Source: PALSA-1196 sp036833805 (GTDB lineage Bacteria > Pseudomonadota > Gammaproteobacteria > Steroidobacterales > Steroidobacteraceae). Taken from it: a stretch of 42,781 nt of DNA. Shown here piece after piece: positions 15,226 to 24,005 of the stretch (positions are counted from its first letter, which is position 1; each line of letters starts with the position of its first letter). The notes under the pieces were generated by a model. It was not told the DNA's origin. It saw only the letters and a list, made by a program, of their open reading frames with translations, and did no database searches. The DNA lies in NCBI GenBank assembly GCA_036833805.1, contig DAITPA010000011.1:1-42781 (forward strand), written 5' to 3'. The translations under genes were made by a program, and so were the position numbers.

Positions 15226-17429
15226 TGAGTAGAGCCGCCGTCTGGCGCGTGGTGCTCGACATGCCACTGCGGCGGCCATTCGATTACCTGCCGCCCGCAG
15301 AGGACGTTTGTCATCGGGTCGCACCCGGGGTCCGTGTTCGAGTGCCCTTTGGGCGCCAGCGCCTGATCGGAGTCGTGATCGGGGACGCCGCGCATTCTGA
15401 GATCCCCGCGGAACGTTTGCGCCCCATCCTGGAAGTGCTCGATAGCGAGCCCGTGCTCGATCCTGCGATGCTCGCTCTGTTGGTGTGGTCGGCGGACTAT
15501 TACCACCATCCTATCGGCGAGGTGCTGGCGGCAGCGCTGCCGAAAGCGCTGCGGCTTGGTGCCGCCGCGCGCGCCGTGCGTGAGCGCTGGCTTGCGAGCT
15601 CTCTCGGGCGCGAGGCCGTCGCGCAGGGCGAGCCCAAGCGCGCGCCGCTGCAACGTCGCGTGCTCGTGTACCTCGTTGAGAATGACGGCGCATGCAGCGA
15701 TGCACTCGCGGCGCTCACGAGCGCCTGGCGCGCGGCGCTCGCCGCACTCGCGCGCCGCGGCTGGATCACGTCAATGAATGAAGCGCTCACGGCCATGGCG
15801 CCTGCGGCGGTGAGCGAAGCGCAGGGATTTGTGCTCAATCAGGAGCAGCATGCGGCAGTTGAAACGGTCGGCGCACAACTTGAGCGCTTCGGCGCCTATC
15901 TTCTCCACGGCATCACCGGCAGCGGCAAGACCGAAGTCTACTTGCAGCTTGTCGCGCGCGTGTTGGCGCAGGGCAAAGGCGCGTTGATCCTCGTGCCGGA
16001 AATCGGTCTCACGCCGCAGCTCGTCGGCCGTTTTCGCGAGCGCTTCTCGGCGCCGCTTGCGGTGCTGCATTCCGGACTCACCGATAAGCAGCGCCTGGAT
16101 GCCTGGCGGCAGGCATTTAGCGGTGATGCGCGCATTGTGCTCGGCACCCGCTCGGCGGTCTTCGCGCCGGTGCGTGCACTCGGTCTCATCGTCGTCGACG
16201 AGGAGCACGATGCCTCCTTCAAACAACACGAAGGCGGCTTTCGGTATTCGGCGCGCGACATGGCGGTAGTGCGAGCGCAGCGGGCGGCCGTTCCTATTGT
16301 GCTCGGTTCTGCGACTCCAGCATTGGAGACACTCTTCAACGTGGTCGCCGGAAGATACCAGCGCCTGTCATTGCCGCGGCGCACGGCGCAAGCGCAAGCG
16401 CCGCGCTTGGGGCTCATCGATCTGCGCGTCAACGCCGTGCAGGCCGGCATTTCCACGCCGGTCATCGAGGCCATCAAGCGCCATCTCGGCGCGGACGGGC
16501 AGATCCTGGTGTTTCTCAATCGGCGCGGCTACGCGCCGACACTCCTATGCACGGCCTGTGGCTGGACGGCGCCGTGCCAAGACTGCGATGCGCGCCTCAC
16601 GGTGCACCAGGCCGCCGGGCGCCTGCGCTGTCATCACTGCGGTGCCGATGCACCGCTGCCCGAGCGCTGCCCACAATGCGGATTTGCCGTGCGCCCCGTC
16701 GGCCAGGGGACACAGCGCATCGAGGAGAAGCTCGCCGAGCTTTTTCCCAATGCGGCGCGCGTGCGCCTGGATCGTGACGTCGCGCGGCAGCGCGGCGACA
16801 TCGAAGCGGTGATGCAGCGCATGGCCTCGGGTGATGCGCGCATTCTCATCGGCACGCAGATGGTTACCAAGGGGCACGACTTTCCCAACCTCACGCTCGT
16901 GGTCGTGATGAATGCCGACCGCGGTCTGTTCAGCACGGATTTTCGCGCCCCCGAGCGGCTAGCGCAGACCATTGTGCAAGTGGCCGGGCGCGCCGGACGC
17001 GGCGCGAAACCCGGCGAGGTGTTGATTCAGACGGAATTTCCCGAGCACCCTCTGCTGCGCAGTCTCCTCGCGGAAGGCTACGACGGCTTCGCGCGTGCGG
17101 CGCTCGTGGAGCGCGAGCAGGCCGCGTGGCCGCCCTACAGCCGGCTCGCCGCCGTGCGTGATTCGGCGCCGAGCGCTGCGGCAGCCTTGGAGTTTCTCAG
17201 CGCCGCGCGCCGTGTGGCGCGGCCGCCGCGCGCGGTGCGAATCTTGGGACCGGTACCCGCCGCGATGGCAAAGCGCGCCGGCCGATACCACGCGCAGTTG
17301 CTCATCGAAAGCGCCGAGCGTAATGCGCTGCATCGCTTTCTCGACGGCTGGATCGACGACATTGAGCAACTGCGGGAGGGCCGGCGCGTGCGCTGGGCGC
17401 TCGATGTCGACCCGCTCGAGCTTTTCTAG
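15225..17429 (+). CDS. priA: Primosomal protein N' (replication restart helicase PriA)
   Basis: This is a protein of 734 residues, normal for PriA. It rebinds collapsed replication forks and reloads the replicative helicase. Domains in order: the 3'-end-binding N-terminus (VLDMPLRRPFDYLPP), Walker A GITGSGKTEVYLQ (about residues 229-241), the helicase II box VVDEEHDASFKQHE (DEEH at 325-328), and the zinc-binding insertion with eight Cys (CTACGWTAPCQDCDA, CHHCGADAPLPERCPQCGF). Then come GTQMVTKGHDFPNLTLV and QVAGRAGRG. The start is ATG 15225, with no clear Shine-Dalgarno since the palindrome occupies that place. argS follows after 50 bases, as in many gammaproteobacteria. Confidence 0.97.
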   Translation: MSRAAVWRVVLDMPLRRPFDYLPPAEDVCHRVAPGVRVRVPFGRQRLIGVVIGDAAHSEIPAERLRPILEVLDSEPVLDPAMLALLVWSADYYHHPIGEVLAAALPKALRLGAAARAVRERWLASSLGREAVAQGEPKRAPLQRRVLVYLVENDGACSDALAALTSAWRAALAALARRGWITSMNEALTAMAPAAVSEAQGFVLNQEQHAAVETVGAQLERFGAYLLHGITGSGKTEVYLQLVARVLAQGKGALILVPEIGLTPQLVGRFRERFSAPLAVLHSGLTDKQRLDAWRQAFSGDARIVLGTRSAVFAPVRALGLIVVDEEHDASFKQHEGGFRYSARDMAVVRAQRAAVPIVLGSATPALETLFNVVAGRYQRLSLPRRTAQAQAPRLGLIDLRVNAVQAGISTPVIEAIKRHLGADGQILVFLNRRGYAPTLLCTACGWTAPCQDCDARLTVHQAAGRLRCHHCGADAPLPERCPQCGFAVRPVGQGTQRIEEKLAELFPNAARVRLDRDVARQRGDIEAVMQRMASGDARILIGTQMVTKGHDFPNLTLVVVMNADRGLFSTDFRAPERLAQTIVQVAGRAGRGAKPGEVLIQTEFPEHPLLRSLLAEGYDGFARAALVEREQAAWPPYSRLAAVRDSAPSAAAALEFLSAARRVARPPRAVRILGPVPAAMAKRAGRYHAQLLIESAERNALHRFLDGWIDDIEQLREGRRVRWALDVDPLELF

Positions 17430-17479
17430 GCACCCGGCGCTGGTAGACTCGCCCGCTTTGCACCGACGGACTACCGCTC

Positions 17480-19234
17480 GTGAAGCAGCAACTCGAGGAG
17501 CTCTTGCAGGCTGCGCTCGCCGGCATCGGCGACGCCTCTGTAGCGAGCGCGAAAAACGCGCTTGTGAGCGTGGAGCGCGCCCGCGATGCGCAGCATGGCG
17601 ATTTTTCGAGCAACATCGCCCTCAAGCTTGCGAAAGCCGCGCGCCGCGATCCGCGCGAGCTTGCACAGGCAATCGTCGCGGCATTGCCGGCAAGTGCGCT
17701 CGTGGCGCGCACCGAGATCGCCGGCGCAGGCTTCATCAATTTCCACCTCACAAGCGACGCCTACCACGCGGAGCTGCGCGCGATACTCGATCAAGCTGGC
17801 GCCTACGGCCACTCCGAGAAAGCGGCCGGCAAATCCGTCATGGTTGAGTTCGTCTCCGCTAATCCCACCGGACCCTTGCACGTCGGTCACGGCCGGCACG
17901 CCGCCTACGGCGCGAGTCTTGCCAACCTTCTCGCGGCGGTCGGCCATCGCGTCTATTGCGAGTACTACATCAATGATGCCGGCCGGCAGATGGAGATCTT
18001 CACGGCAAGCGTCTGGCTGCGGTACCTCGATCTGTGCGGCGAGAAATTTGCCTTCCCGGCGAGCGGCTATCGCGGCGCTTACATCGTGCCGATCGCCGCA
18101 GAGCTACTGGCGCGCGTTGGACAGAGGCTCAAGCGCACAGGCAGCGAGCTCGTTGCCGATTTGCCGCCCGATGCGCCCCCGAGCGACGGCGATGCCTACA
18201 TCGATGCCGTGATTGCGCGCGCGCGCGCGCTCATTGGCGAGGCGGGCTTTCGCGAGGTCAATGACTTCGCGCTCGCCAAGATGTTGGAGCTGATCCGCAG
18301 CGATCTTGCCGAGTTCGGCGTCAATTTCGACAACTGGTTCTCCGAGCGCGACCTCATTGAAGCCGGCGACGTCGATCGCACGCTCGCGACGCTCAAAGCT
18401 TCCGGGCATCTTGAGCTGCGCGATGGCGCCTGGTGGTTTCGCTCCACTGCATTCGGCGATGAAAAAGATCGCGTGGTCGTGCGCGAGAACGGCCAGAAGA
18501 CCTACTTCGCATCCGACATCGCGTACCACCTCAATAAGCGCGCGCGCGGTTTCGACCATCTGATCAACGTCTGGGGCGCGGATCATCACGGCTACATCGC
18601 ACGCGTGCGCGCAAGCCTTGAGGCTGCGGGCGCGGCCCACGACTACCTCGAAGTGCGTCTCATCCAGCTGGTCGCGCTCTTCAAAGGCGGCGAGCAGCTC
18701 TCGATGGGCAAGCGCTCCGGCGAGTTCGTGACATTGAAGGAACTGCGGGAAGAGGTTGGCAACGACGCCACGCGCTTCTTCTATGTCATGCGCAGCAACG
18801 AGCAGCATCTGGATTTTGATCTCGAGCTTGCGAAATCGCGCAGCAACGACAACCCCGTGTATTACATTCAGTACGCGCACGCGCGCGTCGCCAGCGTCAT
18901 GCGACAAGTGCACGACCGCGGCCTGGCGTTTGACGCGCATCTTGGGCGCGCACATCTCGCGCTGCTATCCGCCGACTACGAACTTGCGCTCATGCGAAGC
19001 TTGGCGAGCTACCCGGAAGTGCTCGAGCTTGCGGCCGCGCAGCGCGCGCCGCACATGCTGGTCCACTATCTGCGCGAGCTTGCCAACGCCTTCCATACCT
19101 ATTACAACGCCCAACAGTTCATCGTCGCGGATACGAAGCTGCGTAACGCGCGCCTTGCGCTCGTCCTGGCCGTGCAGCAGGTGGTGCGCAACGGACTCGC
19201 ACTGCTTGGCGTCGCGGCGCCCGACAGCATGTAG
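17480..19234 (+). CDS. argS: Arginyl-tRNA synthetase
   Basis: This is a protein of 584 residues starting at GTG 17480. It is a class I aminoacyl-tRNA synthetase charging tRNA-Arg. Seen: the N-terminal Add1 domain (MKQQLEELL through INFHLTSDAY) for tRNA D-loop contact, the HIGH box as HVGH in SANPTGPLHVGHGRH (about 134-137), and the motif INVWGADHHGYIAR. The second signature is LSMGKRSGEFVTL, in place of KMSKS, as is common in ArgS. The C-terminal anticodon-binding helices include YIQYAHARVASV and ends near NAQQFIVAD. It is flanked by priA and the SPOR protein gene, a common gene order. Confidence 0.97.
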   Translation: MKQQLEELLQAALAGIGDASVASAKNALVSVERARDAQHGDFSSNIALKLAKAARRDPRELAQAIVAALPASALVARTEIAGAGFINFHLTSDAYHAELRAILDQAGAYGHSEKAAGKSVMVEFVSANPTGPLHVGHGRHAAYGASLANLLAAVGHRVYCEYYINDAGRQMEIFTASVWLRYLDLCGEKFAFPASGYRGAYIVPIAAELLARVGQRLKRTGSELVADLPPDAPPSDGDAYIDAVIARARALIGEAGFREVNDFALAKMLELIRSDLAEFGVNFDNWFSERDLIEAGDVDRTLATLKASGHLELRDGAWWFRSTAFGDEKDRVVVRENGQKTYFASDIAYHLNKRARGFDHLINVWGADHHGYIARVRASLEAAGAAHDYLEVRLIQLVALFKGGEQLSMGKRSGEFVTLKELREEVGNDATRFFYVMRSNEQHLDFDLELAKSRSNDNPVYYIQYAHARVASVMRQVHDRGLAFDAHLGRAHLALLSADYELALMRSLASYPEVLELAAAQRAPHMLVHYLRELANAFHTYYNAQQFIVADTKLRNARLALVLAVQQVVRNGLALLGVAAPDSM

Positions 19235-19244
19235 TGCGGACACC

Positions 19245-19808
19245 ATGGCAAAACTGACCGCTCGCGACTACAAAAAAGCGCCGCGGCGTGCTTTTGATCT
19301 GGCGCGCGCCCGCGAATTCGGCGCCGGCGCGCTGGTTGGCGCCGTACTCACAGGCGCGGTGTTCCTTTACATGGGCGAGGTGCACCACACGTCTGCGGAT
19401 GAACCAAGGCCGCAGCCGCGGCACGCGGCGCCCGCCGATGCCGAGCCGCTCGGCGCGCATGGCAGCGATGAGCGTTACGACTTCTACGAGATGCTGCCGC
19501 ACTTTGAGGTGGTCGTGCCCGAGAAGGAGCGCGACGTGAAGCACGACCTGCCGACCGGTCGCGTGGACAAGCCGGGCGTGTATGTCCTGCAGGCGGGCTC
19601 CTACAAGAACCTCTCCGACGCGGAGCGCGTGCAGGCGCAGCTCGCCAAACAGGGCGTTGATGCGAAGGTGCAGCGAGTGGCTGTCGACAACGATGTCTGG
19701 CACCGCGTGCGCGTCGGTCCGCTCAACGACATCAACGAGATCAATCGAATTCGCAAGCAGCTGCAAGCCGCCGATGTCGATGCACTCGTGATTCGTATCG
19801 GCGACTAG
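19245..19808 (+). CDS. SPOR-domain membrane protein, FtsN-like
   Basis: This is a protein of 187 residues from ATG 19245, 10 bases after argS. It has a short basic cytoplasmic tail (YKKAPRRAF), one membrane span at about residues 25-44 (FGAGALVGAVLTGAVFLYMG), and a periplasmic linker holding YDFYEMLPHFEVVVPE, a segment typical of FtsN-like proteins. A C-terminal SPOR domain covers about 111-185 (YVLQAGSYKNLSDAERVQAQL to HRVRVGPL). SPOR domains bind glycan strands lacking stem peptides at the division septum. The bitopic layout and the argS neighbourhood point to the cell-division protein FtsN, though short SPOR proteins are hard to name. The last bases overlap the convergent ntrX-like gene by 4, sharing the palindrome CTAG. 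Confidence 0.85.
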   Translation: MAKLTARDYKKAPRRAFDLARAREFGAGALVGAVLTGAVFLYMGEVHHTSADEPRPQPRHAAPADAEPLGAHGSDERYDFYEMLPHFEVVVPEKERDVKHDLPTGRVDKPGVYVLQAGSYKNLSDAERVQAQLAKQGVDAKVQRVAVDNDVWHRVRVGPLNDINEINRIRKQLQAADVDALVIRIGD

Positions 19809-21172
19809 TCCTCGCTTACGTTGCGAAAGTCGACGCCGAGCGCACGCAATTTGCGGTACAGGTGCGTGCGCTCCATGCCAACGCGTTTGGCAAGCTGCCC
19901 GACCTTGCCGTTGCAGAGTAATAGCTGCTGCTGCAAATAAGCGCGCTCGAACTGCTCGCGCGCTTCGCGCAGCGGCAGTGCGAGCAGGTCCTGTTTGACG
20001 AGCGGCTCGGCGGAGGGCAGTTGCACCGCCAGTTCCTGCTCGATCTCCTCGAGGCGAATCTCCTCCGGTCCGCCCTGGATCAGCAGGCGCTGCACAAGAT
20101 TCTTAAGCTCGCGCACATTGTCGGGCCAGGGATAGTTCCTTAAGCGATTCTGCGCCGCAACGCTGAAGTGCCTGAATGTCAGATTTTCAGTATCGACCGA
20201 GCGATCGACAAAATGACGTAGGAGCTCCGGTACATCCTCCGCATATTCCCGCAGCGGCGGCACGCGTACGATGAGCGCATTCAGTTGCGCGAGCAAGTCG
20301 CGGCGAAATCCGTCCGCGCCACCGTGGTGCTCAATATCCGGCTGCGCCGAGGACAGGACGCGCGCGCCGAAGGCGACCGGCTGCGAGCCGCCCAAGCGCG
20401 TGAAGCGTCCCGATTCAAACACGCCGATCAGCAGCCGCTGGACATTCGGCGGCAGATCTTCAATCTCGTTGATGAAGAGCGTGCCGCCGCCGACCTCCTC
20501 AAGAAGCCCCGCGGGTGCGGCATGCCCGGCCTCTTCGCGCCCGAAGAGCTGCAACTGCGCATCCGTCTCGCGCAGAGCGCTCGCGATGATCGACACAAAT
20601 GGCCGTGCGCTGTGCGCGCCCTGCTCGTGCAGGTAGCGCGCGCACGCCTCGCGCCCCGAGCCCGGCTCGCCCAACAGCAGTACCGAGGAGGAATGCGCCG
20701 CGATCTGTAAGAGGTGCGTGCGCAGTTGCTGCATGAGCCGGCTCTTGCCAACGGGCATCAACAGCGGCGGCGCGTGCAGCTTGCCGCTCTGGCGACGGCG
20801 TTTGCCGGCATCGAGCGCGCGCTCGACGGTGCGCAGAAGCTTCGCGAGCGACAGTGGCTTTTCGACGAAATCAAAGGCCCCAAGACGGGTCGCTTCGACA
20901 GCCGTCTCAACAGTGCCGTGGCCGGACATCATCACCACCGGGCAGCCGTCTGCATTGGCTGCCGACCACTCGCGCAGCAACGAAATGCCGTCGACGTCGG
21001 GCATCCAGATGTCGAGCAGCACGAGATCCGGGCTCTGGCGCGCCCGCGACGCACGCGCTTGCACCGCGTTCGCAGCGACATCCACTTCATAGCCCTCCTC
21101 GGAGAGAATTTCCTTCAGGAGACTGCGGATGTCCGCCTCGTCGTCGACGACCAGAATGTGTGCCGCGCTCAT
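19805..21172 (-). CDS. ntrX: NtrX-like response regulator with altered AAA+ domain
   Basis: This is a protein of 455 residues with the layout receiver - AAA+ - Fis-type helix-turn-helix. The receiver has the acidic pair DD (10-11), phospho-acceptor Asp54 in LVLLDIWMPDVDG, and Lys105 in FVEKP. The DNA-binding end is intact (NGKVGQLAKRVGMERTHLYRKLRAL). The ATPase part is not: Walker A reads GEPGSGRE (Arg174 in place of Lys), Walker B reads TLFINEI (Asn in place of Asp), and the sigma-54 contact loop GAFTGA is missing; the region LFGREEAGHAAPAG stands there. It therefore probably acts as a phosphorylation-controlled DNA-binding regulator and not as a sigma-54 activator. The start overlaps the kinase stop (ATGA). 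The symbol reflects family and gene order, not proven nitrogen control. Confidence 0.88.
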   Translation of the reverse strand: MSAAHILVVDDEADIRSLLKEILSEEGYEVDVAANAVQARASRARQSPDLVLLDIWMPDVDGISLLREWSAANADGCPVVMMSGHGTVETAVEATRLGAFDFVEKPLSLAKLLRTVERALDAGKRRRQSGKLHAPPLLMPVGKSRLMQQLRTHLLQIAAHSSSVLLLGEPGSGREACARYLHEQGAHSARPFVSIIASALRETDAQLQLFGREEAGHAAPAGLLEEVGGGTLFINEIEDLPPNVQRLLIGVFESGRFTRLGGSQPVAFGARVLSSAQPDIEHHGGADGFRRDLLAQLNALIVRVPPLREYAEDVPELLRHFVDRSVDTENLTFRHFSVAAQNRLRNYPWPDNVRELKNLVQRLLIQGGPEEIRLEEIEQELAVQLPSAEPLVKQDLLALPLREAREQFERAYLQQQLLLCNGKVGQLAKRVGMERTHLYRKLRALGVDFRNVSED

Positions 21173-23400
21173 ACAATTTCCCTCCGCAATTCCCCGCGTC
21201 GATCCCGCGCGCCGGGGGCGGACCGCGTGCTATCCGTCATCGGCAGGACTACGCGAATGCGCGCGCCGCCCTCGGGCCGATTGTCAGCATCGATGCGGCC
21301 ACCATGCTCCTCGACGATCTTCTTAACGATAGCAAGCCCAAGGCCCGTGCCCTTGGGCTTGCTCGTCACGTACGGATCGAAAACTCGACCCAACAGCTCG
21401 CGCTGAAATCCGGGGCCATTGTCACACACCGTGATGGTGGCGTACTTGGCATCCCCTCCCTGCTCGAAGCGGGTCGCAATCTCAAGGCGTGGGGTGGCGA
21501 CGCCGTCGAGCGCCTCGAGCGCGTTGATCACAAGGTTGTTCAGGATCTGGCGCACACGCCCGCGATCGGCTTCGATGCCGTCGATGCGCTCGTCGAGCTC
21601 GAGGCGAATGTCCACACGCGCATCGTGCGGTCGGTAGAGGTCGGCGACTTCACCGGCGAGCTGGTTCAGGCTGAAGTGCGTGATGCGCATCTCGGGGGCG
21701 CGCGCATATTCGCTAAACGCATTCACCATCTGCTGCATGGTCTGCACCTGTTGCACGATCGTGCGCGTGGCGCGCTCCAACACTTCGGCGTCCGGCGGCG
21801 ACATGCTCGTGAGAAAACGCCTGCGCATGAGCTCGGCGGAGAGCTGAATGGGTGTGAGCGGATTTTTGATCTCATGCGCCAGGCGCCGCGCAACCTCGCC
21901 CCAGGCGGCGTCGCGCTGCGCTTGCAGGAGTGTCGTGATGTCATCGAACACAATCACGTACCCGACCTTGCCGTCGGCGCCGGCTTGCGGCGTGCATGCG
22001 CACATGAGAATGCGGCCCCCCGTTGCGCTATCGAGGTCAAGCTGCTCACGCCACTCCTCGCGGCCGGCTGCAAAGCGCACCCCGAGCGCTGCCACAAACT
22101 GGCCGAGTCGCTCATTGCCGGCGGTCAGTTCCGGCAGCCCACGACCGGTCGCAGCGGACAGATCCGTGCCGAGGATTGCTCCGGCAGCCTGGTTTGCGAT
22201 GCTCACCGTGAGCTCGCGATCTACGACCACGACACCCGTTGTGAGCCGCGCGAGAATGATTGCGAGTCGCTCACGCTCGCGCTCGACGACGTGCTGGCTG
22301 CGGGTCGCCTCCTCGCGTGCGCGCCGCAGACGCTTGGTCATATCATTGAATGAGTGGACCAAAAAGCCCATCTCATCGCGCGATGGCAGTGGCAAACGTG
22401 TCCCGAAGTCGCCCTTGCCGACAGCGCGCGTGCCTTCAATCAGATCCTGCACAGGGCGCACGAGCCGCTGTGCGGAGAAGATGGCGCCGTAGATTGCCGC
22501 GAGCATTGCGAGCAACAGCACGAGGGTCAGCGTCAGCCGGAAACTGCTCTTCAGAGGTTCGCGCAGCGCAGCAAGCTCACCGTACTGGGAATACGCGTGC
22601 TGCACGGCCTCTGAGAGCGCGGCGAGCTGCGTGGGCACCTCATAGATCGCGATGAGATAGCGATCATCACGGCGGCCGGTGGCTTCGGTGAACGGCGCCG
22701 CCGTGCGAATCAGGTATTCACCGCCGGCTTGCGGCTCCAGACTCACGTAGGCGCGGCGCTCACCCACCTGTCGCAAAAGGTCCGCTGGCGGACGGCTCGG
22801 CAGGGATTCCAGCGGATTTTCGAGGCTCGCCGCGATGATGCGCTCGTGCGAGCCGAACACCGCCATCTCGAGCGCCCCGGTAGCACGGCGCTCCTCGTAC
22901 ACGCGGTGCGCGACATCTTCGGCCGAAGCGTCGAGGAGCGAATGCGCCAGATTCTCGGTGTGGCGCGAATACTCGCGCACCCGCAGATCGAGCGCCGAAC
23001 GCGACAGCACCAGAGCATCATTCAGGCCCTGCTTCACCTCGAGGTGAAACCAGCTGTCGATGCCGCGGTTCAAGAACTGCAGCGAGAACAGATACACGAT
23101 CAGGAGCGGCGCCACCACCAGCGCACCGAAAATAGCCACCGTGCGCGCCGTCAGGCGCGATCCGGGCACATGCGCGCGATAGTCGCGCACGAGCTGCGTA
23201 ATCTTGCGCGCGAGCAGCGCGAGCAGCGCGATGACGCCAACCAGATTGAGCAGCAGAATCCACGGCTGCAGGCGGCTGAATTCCCCTGAATTCTGCACGC
23301 TCTTGGCGAGCAACAGGAGCGCGCCCACTCCTACCCCCGCCCACAGCACAACGAGTGCGACCGCGCGCCAGCGCGGCTTGGCCTTGGTCGCCTCAGTCAC
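21169..23400 (-). CDS. ntrY: NtrY-like membrane sensor histidine kinase
   Basis: This is a protein of about 743 residues, assuming start GTG 23400, which overlaps the previous stop as GTGA like other joints in this operon. GTG 23424 would add 8 residues. N-terminal membrane helices (ALVVLWAGVGVGALLLLA, ILLLNLVGVIALLALLA, TVAIFGALVVAPLLIVYLF) come first, then a periplasmic sensor region and a further span near 293-308. A HAMP segment (RLVRPVQDLIEGTRAV) and a PAS domain (ILARLTTGVVVVDRELTVSI) follow. The kinase core has the phosphorylated His in RRLAHEIKNPLTPIQLS (about residue 509), the N box RQILNNLVINALEAL, and CDNGPGF and GTGLGLAIVKKI. It should phosphorylate the ntrX-like regulator encoded directly downstream. 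The signal is unknown. Confidence 0.9.
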   Translation of the reverse strand: MTEATKAKPRWRAVALVVLWAGVGVGALLLLAKSVQNSGEFSRLQPWILLLNLVGVIALLALLARKITQLVRDYRAHVPGSRLTARTVAIFGALVVAPLLIVYLFSLQFLNRGIDSWFHLEVKQGLNDALVLSRSALDLRVREYSRHTENLAHSLLDASAEDVAHRVYEERRATGALEMAVFGSHERIIAASLENPLESLPSRPPADLLRQVGERRAYVSLEPQAGGEYLIRTAAPFTEATGRRDDRYLIAIYEVPTQLAALSEAVQHAYSQYGELAALREPLKSSFRLTLTLVLLLAMLAAIYGAIFSAQRLVRPVQDLIEGTRAVGKGDFGTRLPLPSRDEMGFLVHSFNDMTKRLRRAREEATRSQHVVERERERLAIILARLTTGVVVVDRELTVSIANQAAGAILGTDLSAATGRGLPELTAGNERLGQFVAALGVRFAAGREEWREQLDLDSATGGRILMCACTPQAGADGKVGYVIVFDDITTLLQAQRDAAWGEVARRLAHEIKNPLTPIQLSAELMRRRFLTSMSPPDAEVLERATRTIVQQVQTMQQMVNAFSEYARAPEMRITHFSLNQLAGEVADLYRPHDARVDIRLELDERIDGIEADRGRVRQILNNLVINALEALDGVATPRLEIATRFEQGGDAKYATITVCDNGPGFQRELLGRVFDPYVTSKPKGTGLGLAIVKKIVEEHGGRIDADNRPEGGARIRVVLPMTDSTRSAPGARDRRGELRREIV

Positions 23401-24005
23401 ACTGGCAGTAACCACGTGTACCACTCGCTAACGCGATGCCAATCATCGGTCCAGAACATGAGCGCGCGCAGCGAGGCCGGCAAGCGGCCGCGGCGCACGC
23501 CCGCGCGCACGCTGATGCGGTAGCTGCCTTGGGCAAGCTGTGGCTCGACCAGTACCGGCCAGCCCTCCACCGTGCCCAGATCCGAAAGCGCCTCCTCGAG
23601 CGTCGCGAAGCTCTTTTGGTTACCGCTGCGCACGTCGCGCACGAGATAGCGATCGCTCACGGCGTGGTAGTCAAGCTCGCGCCGCAGCGTCAGATCCACA
23701 ATGTCGGCATTGAGCCAGAAGCGCCGCTCGCGCTCGATCCGCACATCAAGGTCAACCGTCAGCGTCACACCGTCGTGCAGCGCGTCGCGAATCACAGGGT
23801 TCACGGGGTAGTCGATCCTCGCGTGCAGCAGGAACACGCCGCCCTCAACGCTTACATAGGCGGAACGAACCTGCAGCACCCCGTCGAGCGCGTCGGCATG
23901 GGCAGGCGGGACGCACGCAGTCAGGATGAGTGACATGAGCACCCATCGCGGAGAGAATTGACCGACTCGTAGCATGGATGCAACGCTTGACTGCGCCGAG
24001 CGCAT
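23397..24005 (-). CDS. DUF4390 family exported protein
   Basis: This is a protein of 202 residues. Start ATG 24005 overlaps the rsmB stop (TAATG). A hydrophobic segment near residues 20-38 ending at HADA acts as signal peptide. The mature part is beta-rich, with the features I associate with DUF4390: VRSAYVSVEGGVFLLHARIDYPVN, VTLTVDLDVRIERERRFW, YLVRDVRSGNQKSFATLEEAL and SLRALMFWTDDWHRVSEWYTW. In many gammaproteobacteria this gene stands between rsmB and ntrY, as here, so it may assist the kinase in envelope sensing. That role is inference. Confidence 0.88.
   Translation of the reverse strand: MRSAQSSVASMLRVGQFSPRWVLMSLILTACVPPAHADALDGVLQVRSAYVSVEGGVFLLHARIDYPVNPVIRDALHDGVTLTVDLDVRIERERRFWLNADIVDLTLRRELDYHAVSDRYLVRDVRSGNQKSFATLEEALSDLGTVEGWPVLVEPQLAQGSYRISVRAGVRRGRLPASLRALMFWTDDWHRVSEWYTWLLPV

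Noticed and set aside
20854..22353. Long plus-strand open frame opposite ntrX/ntrY
   Set aside because: Lacks any recognisable domain and lies antisense to two genes with complete family motifs.
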